Shown here in pieces: positions 61,245 through 64,000 of a stretch of 64,000 bases of DNA (position 1 is the first letter of the stretch; each line of letters opens with the position of its first letter). This DNA comes from Parietaria judaica (Eukaryota > Streptophyta > Magnoliopsida > Rosales > Urticaceae). The stretch covers positions 40,747,201-40,811,200 of the forward strand of contig OX940861.1 of assembly GCA_954871525.1 (NCBI GenBank). The letters are read 5' to 3'. The notes under the pieces are model-generated. The model made no database searches. It was not told where the DNA came from and saw only the letters and a list, made by a program, of their open reading frames with translations. The position numbers and the translations under genes are program-made.

Positions 61245-61341
61245 TTTCTACTAGTGTACTATTTTTGCATGAATATCACCTAAAATCTGATTAGCATTCT
61301 TTTGATGCCTTCAACTTTTCATCTGTCCCCTGGCCAACTAT

Positions 61342-62182
61342 CTACGAGGCAAAAAAAATAAATCCATAAATCAAATGGAAAATGACAAGGTAAAACAGAT
61401 GATAGCCTGACAAACGATCACCGCAAACAAAAATATATCAGCATTTTTATCAAGATCATGCAACAAAATTTCAAAGAAAAAAAGAGCATAAATCCATCAT
61501 AAATTTATTGAAACTACAAATAAAATGAAGAAATGGTTCGCTGGAAACAGAGTATCATACACCACTTTCAGGTAGTTGCTCCTAAACCTAAGTTCATTCC
61601 GACAAGTAACTAATTACAATATACTACCCTAACTTCTAAACCCTAAAGTCAAATTTCGAAAAGACGTGTAATTCTAATTCGACATACAAGAATGCATGAC
61701 AGAAAGCTCATTCATTTTCGATAAACTGATAGGAAGTTAGAAGCTTTCTTCATTCGCATTCCGACTCGTAACTTGTTTTCAGCAATATAACCACAATCTG
61801 TTCATACTGGACAACACTATTCAGGTTAAGAATATAAAGGAATGAAGATCAACACATTCCACAACAAAAGTTAGAAATAAACCATCTCCCCCTTCCCCTA
61901 GATAGGAAAAGCCAGTTCCTGAATTCCATTGATTGGTAAAAGTTGCAGAGACAAAACTTAGCCATTCTTTGTATACTACACCAACAATTTCAGACAGTTT
62001 CAAGCTCTAAGAAAAACGCCGACCCCATTTCAGCTACCCAGAGTCGAAGAACAATCCATGAAAAACCCAGACACCGATTCCAGCACACAGTTCATGATTC
62101 AGAGACGCAAAAATGGAAGATGAAATCGAGAAAGAAGTGCGAAAAAAGTCGAACCGATTCAGTTTGGGAAGGAGAAGAAAAC
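61342..62182 (-). other. Inferred 5' UTR intron of TOP1
   Basis: On the minus strand a donor CCCCCAG/GTTTTC at 62182 and an acceptor GCCTCGTAG ending at 61342 bound an AT-rich stretch without coding potential. The first exon would lie about 62183-62340, in a CT/GA-rich region. The splice sites are inferred from consensus only. Confidence 0.45.
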
Positions 62183-62349
62183 CTGGGGGTGAGCGAGAGA
62201 CGAAGACGACGAGGAGAGGAGAGAGCGATTGGAGGTTCGTCGATTGAGGATGACGAAGAGAGAGAGAGGGAGAGGAAATTAGGGTTAAATCGAGAGGGGT
62301 AATTTGGGGAAAAAGCTGAAAGGGGAAGAAATTGTAAGGGACAAACAAT

Positions 62350-63045
62350 ATACATACATGCTCTGTAATCGTGACTCTCAAGAACAACTTTTACTACAAT
62401 GCAAAATCCATGAAAAATTTATTTTTAAGGATTTTGGGTTAAGGTGTGACACAAAAATAAATGTAGCGTTATCTCAATAATCTCTGAATTTATTTATAAT
62501 TTATCTGATAAATTTTGATATTAAAGGTCTTAACTTTCTGGTTTCTAGCCAAATTTCATCATGTTTATCGTGTGACTAAAACCAAAGTTTTGAGTAATGC
62601 ACTAAATCTAATGGACAATGACAAAATATAATTGATTTTTTTTTTATCAAGCACGACTATATTAAACTTCACTGTAATTGGCAGTGCAAATAAATCCCAG
62701 TATTTTTTTTTTTCATAAAAAAGATAAACAGTTTTCATTCGTTTATTATGCGTGAACTCGAACTATTTGAAACACTAAAGTGGATGTATTGTACATAAAT
62801 TAAGGATATAGTTGTCTTCCACAACTAAAATTTGTTGCAATTGTAAGGCGAGAAATTCGATTTTATTATGAGAGAGAGACCAATCTAATCGAATCTGATT
62901 ATTATGTTCACGTCACGTGTGATACGAGAAAGAGAAACTGTATCTCTTACTAACTTACCAAACAATTTGGAGTCATGCAGCGACCAGGTCCAGGCCATAT
63001 CAAATTTTCTCTTCTACATTCACCTAATTGACATCTGGTTTTACT
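62350..63045. other. Intergenic DNA upstream of TOP1
   Basis: The sequence is AT-rich and should include the TOP1 promoter. No clear regulatory motif or gene is visible. Confidence 0.5.
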
Positions 63046-63054
63046 TTAAATTTA

Positions 63055-63497
63055 GGGTTAATGATGGCGAAAATACTCAAAGTTTGGTCAAAGAACCCCT
63101 CGTGTACCCAAAGTCTAAAAGTGGTGGCAAAAATACCCAAAGTCACATTTGGGAAGTTGACCACTCCATTATCGTAACGCAGTTAACTTACCCGTTAACT
63201 CTGGCCACGTGGACAAACGTGGGTTGCTGACATAGCTATTTTTGTCACGTGGACGAGCCCACATCAGCCTCGTTTACGACAAAACAACGAATTAAACCCC
63301 TAATGGCAAAGAATTGTTATGTCAACAACCCACATTTGTCCACGTGGCCAGAATTAACCAGTAAGTTAACTGCGTTACGGGAATGGAGTAGTCAACGCCC
63401 CAAATGCGACTTTGGGTACTTTTGCCACCACTTTAAAACTTTGGGGACACGAAAGGTTCTTTCATTAAACTTTGGGTTCTTTTACCATCATTAACCG
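63055..63497. mobile_element. Foldback Mutator-like miniature element, copy 2 (443 bp)
   Basis: The termini GGGTTAATGATGGCGAAAAT and the complement of CGGTTAATGATGGTAAAAGA open two long complementary arms. A perfect 9-bp direct repeat, TTAAATTTA, flanks it (63046-63054 and 63498-63506). Internal blocks such as CACGTGGACGAGCCCACATC, GTTTACGACAAAACAACGAA and GTTAACT-CCCGTTAACT match copy 1 at 28930-29311. Here the right arm keeps a longer complementary segment, including TTGTCCACGTGGCCAGAATTAAC. Confidence 0.85.
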
Positions 63498-63721
63498 TTA
63501 AATTTAACCGACCTCCAACAGATACACTATAACAAAAGGTTTTCCGTTTTCATTTAAAAAAAAACATAAAATTTGTTTATTTGGTTATTTTGATAAAATA
63601 TTTTTATAATTACCTTTTTCATTTTTTGTACTTATACAGTTGAACAAAAAAACACTAAATATGTGTTTTCAATCATTTTTCTATATTTTAATTTAATGAT
63701 TTATCTCTCGTCTTATTCACA

Positions 63722-64000
63722 CTAGTGGAATACCCGCGCTTTACGCGGGAGGTAAAATATTGATTATTCTTTTAATTGTGTAGCATTCGAAGGACTTATA
63801 TTCACGTCAAACTCAATAATTAAGTAATATTTTTATTTAAAAATGAGCTTATACAATGAAAATTAAAATGAATAAGTTGCATTAATGCTTCTGAAAAATT
63901 GGTGTATTTAACACGGAGAATAAAAAACTTGAAAAAATAGTGTTAATTGGAAATAAAAAATATAATTCTAATAGAGACGTAGAATTAGATTAGTTAGCAT
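63722..64000 (-). mobile_element. Probable Helitron 3' end, element continues past the window
   Basis: On the minus strand the sequence has a 6-bp GC hairpin, CCCGCG-TAAAG-CGCGGG (63749-63733), then 7 bp, then CACTAG followed by T. Helitrons end with a short GC hairpin about 10 bp before CTRR and insert before T, which this fits. The 5' end (TC) would lie beyond 64000. Confidence 0.55.

Noticed and set aside
1..64000. CRISPR arrays, bacterial operons, phage or integrated viral genes
   Set aside because: No regularly spaced repeats or prokaryotic gene clusters were seen; the only reverse-transcribing sequences are plant LTR, LINE and SINE elements.

Overview
The window is nuclear DNA of a flowering plant, most likely a eudicot. 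The signs are intron-rich nuclear genes whose products match plant proteins along their whole length, a P-class PPR gene, AT-rich intergenic DNA, and a dense layer of plant-type transposons: a Copia element primed by initiator tRNA-Met, hAT and Mutator-like miniature elements, a tRNA-derived SINE, solo LTRs and a Helitron end. I see no RNA gene, CRISPR array or bacterial operon.

Layout. 1-15.7 kb holds no intact gene. A decayed LINE RNase H fragment (about 2.7-3.1 kb) carries a 7.3-kb defective Copia element (3117-10394) that itself contains a solo LTR and a Mutator-like miniature element. The LINE tail resumes after the Copia and contains a SINE. 15.7-27.9 kb is one large minus-strand gene for a SEN1-type RNA/DNA helicase; I resolved 21 coding exons giving an open frame of 2,297 codons. 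28-32.4 kb is a transposon cluster with two miniature elements, a foldback element, a solo LTR and a hAT element. 33-35.3 kb is an intronless PPR gene (minus). 36.5-40 kb is CPSF73-I, the pre-mRNA 3'-end endonuclease (plus). 43.7-46.1 kb is a BTL1-type adenine nucleotide carrier (plus). 47.9-49.9 kb is a GCD1-like mitochondrial protein (minus). 50.5-54.7 kb holds a 1.05-kb palindromic element and two hAT-like elements. 55.1-61.2 kb is DNA topoisomerase I (minus, 15 coding exons). The last kilobase has a second copy of the foldback family and a Helitron terminus running off the window.

The genes do not form a functional cluster. Three concern nucleic-acid processing in the nucleus: the SEN1-like helicase (R-loops and transcription termination), CPSF73 (mRNA cleavage) and TOP1 (supercoiling). 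BTL1, GCD1 and probably the PPR protein act in organelles. I see no evidence that this proximity is more than chance. The coding models (SEN1-like, CPSF73, BTL1, GCD1, TOP1) were spliced by hand, and each sums to an exact multiple of three.

I did not find an undescribed gene system. The most distinctive content is the mobile DNA: three foldback elements with 9-bp AT-rich target duplications, one AT-rich sequence module shared between different inverted-repeat structures, and five hAT-like elements (two flanked by perfect 8-bp target duplications, the others weaker), several of them filled with short oligomer repeats.
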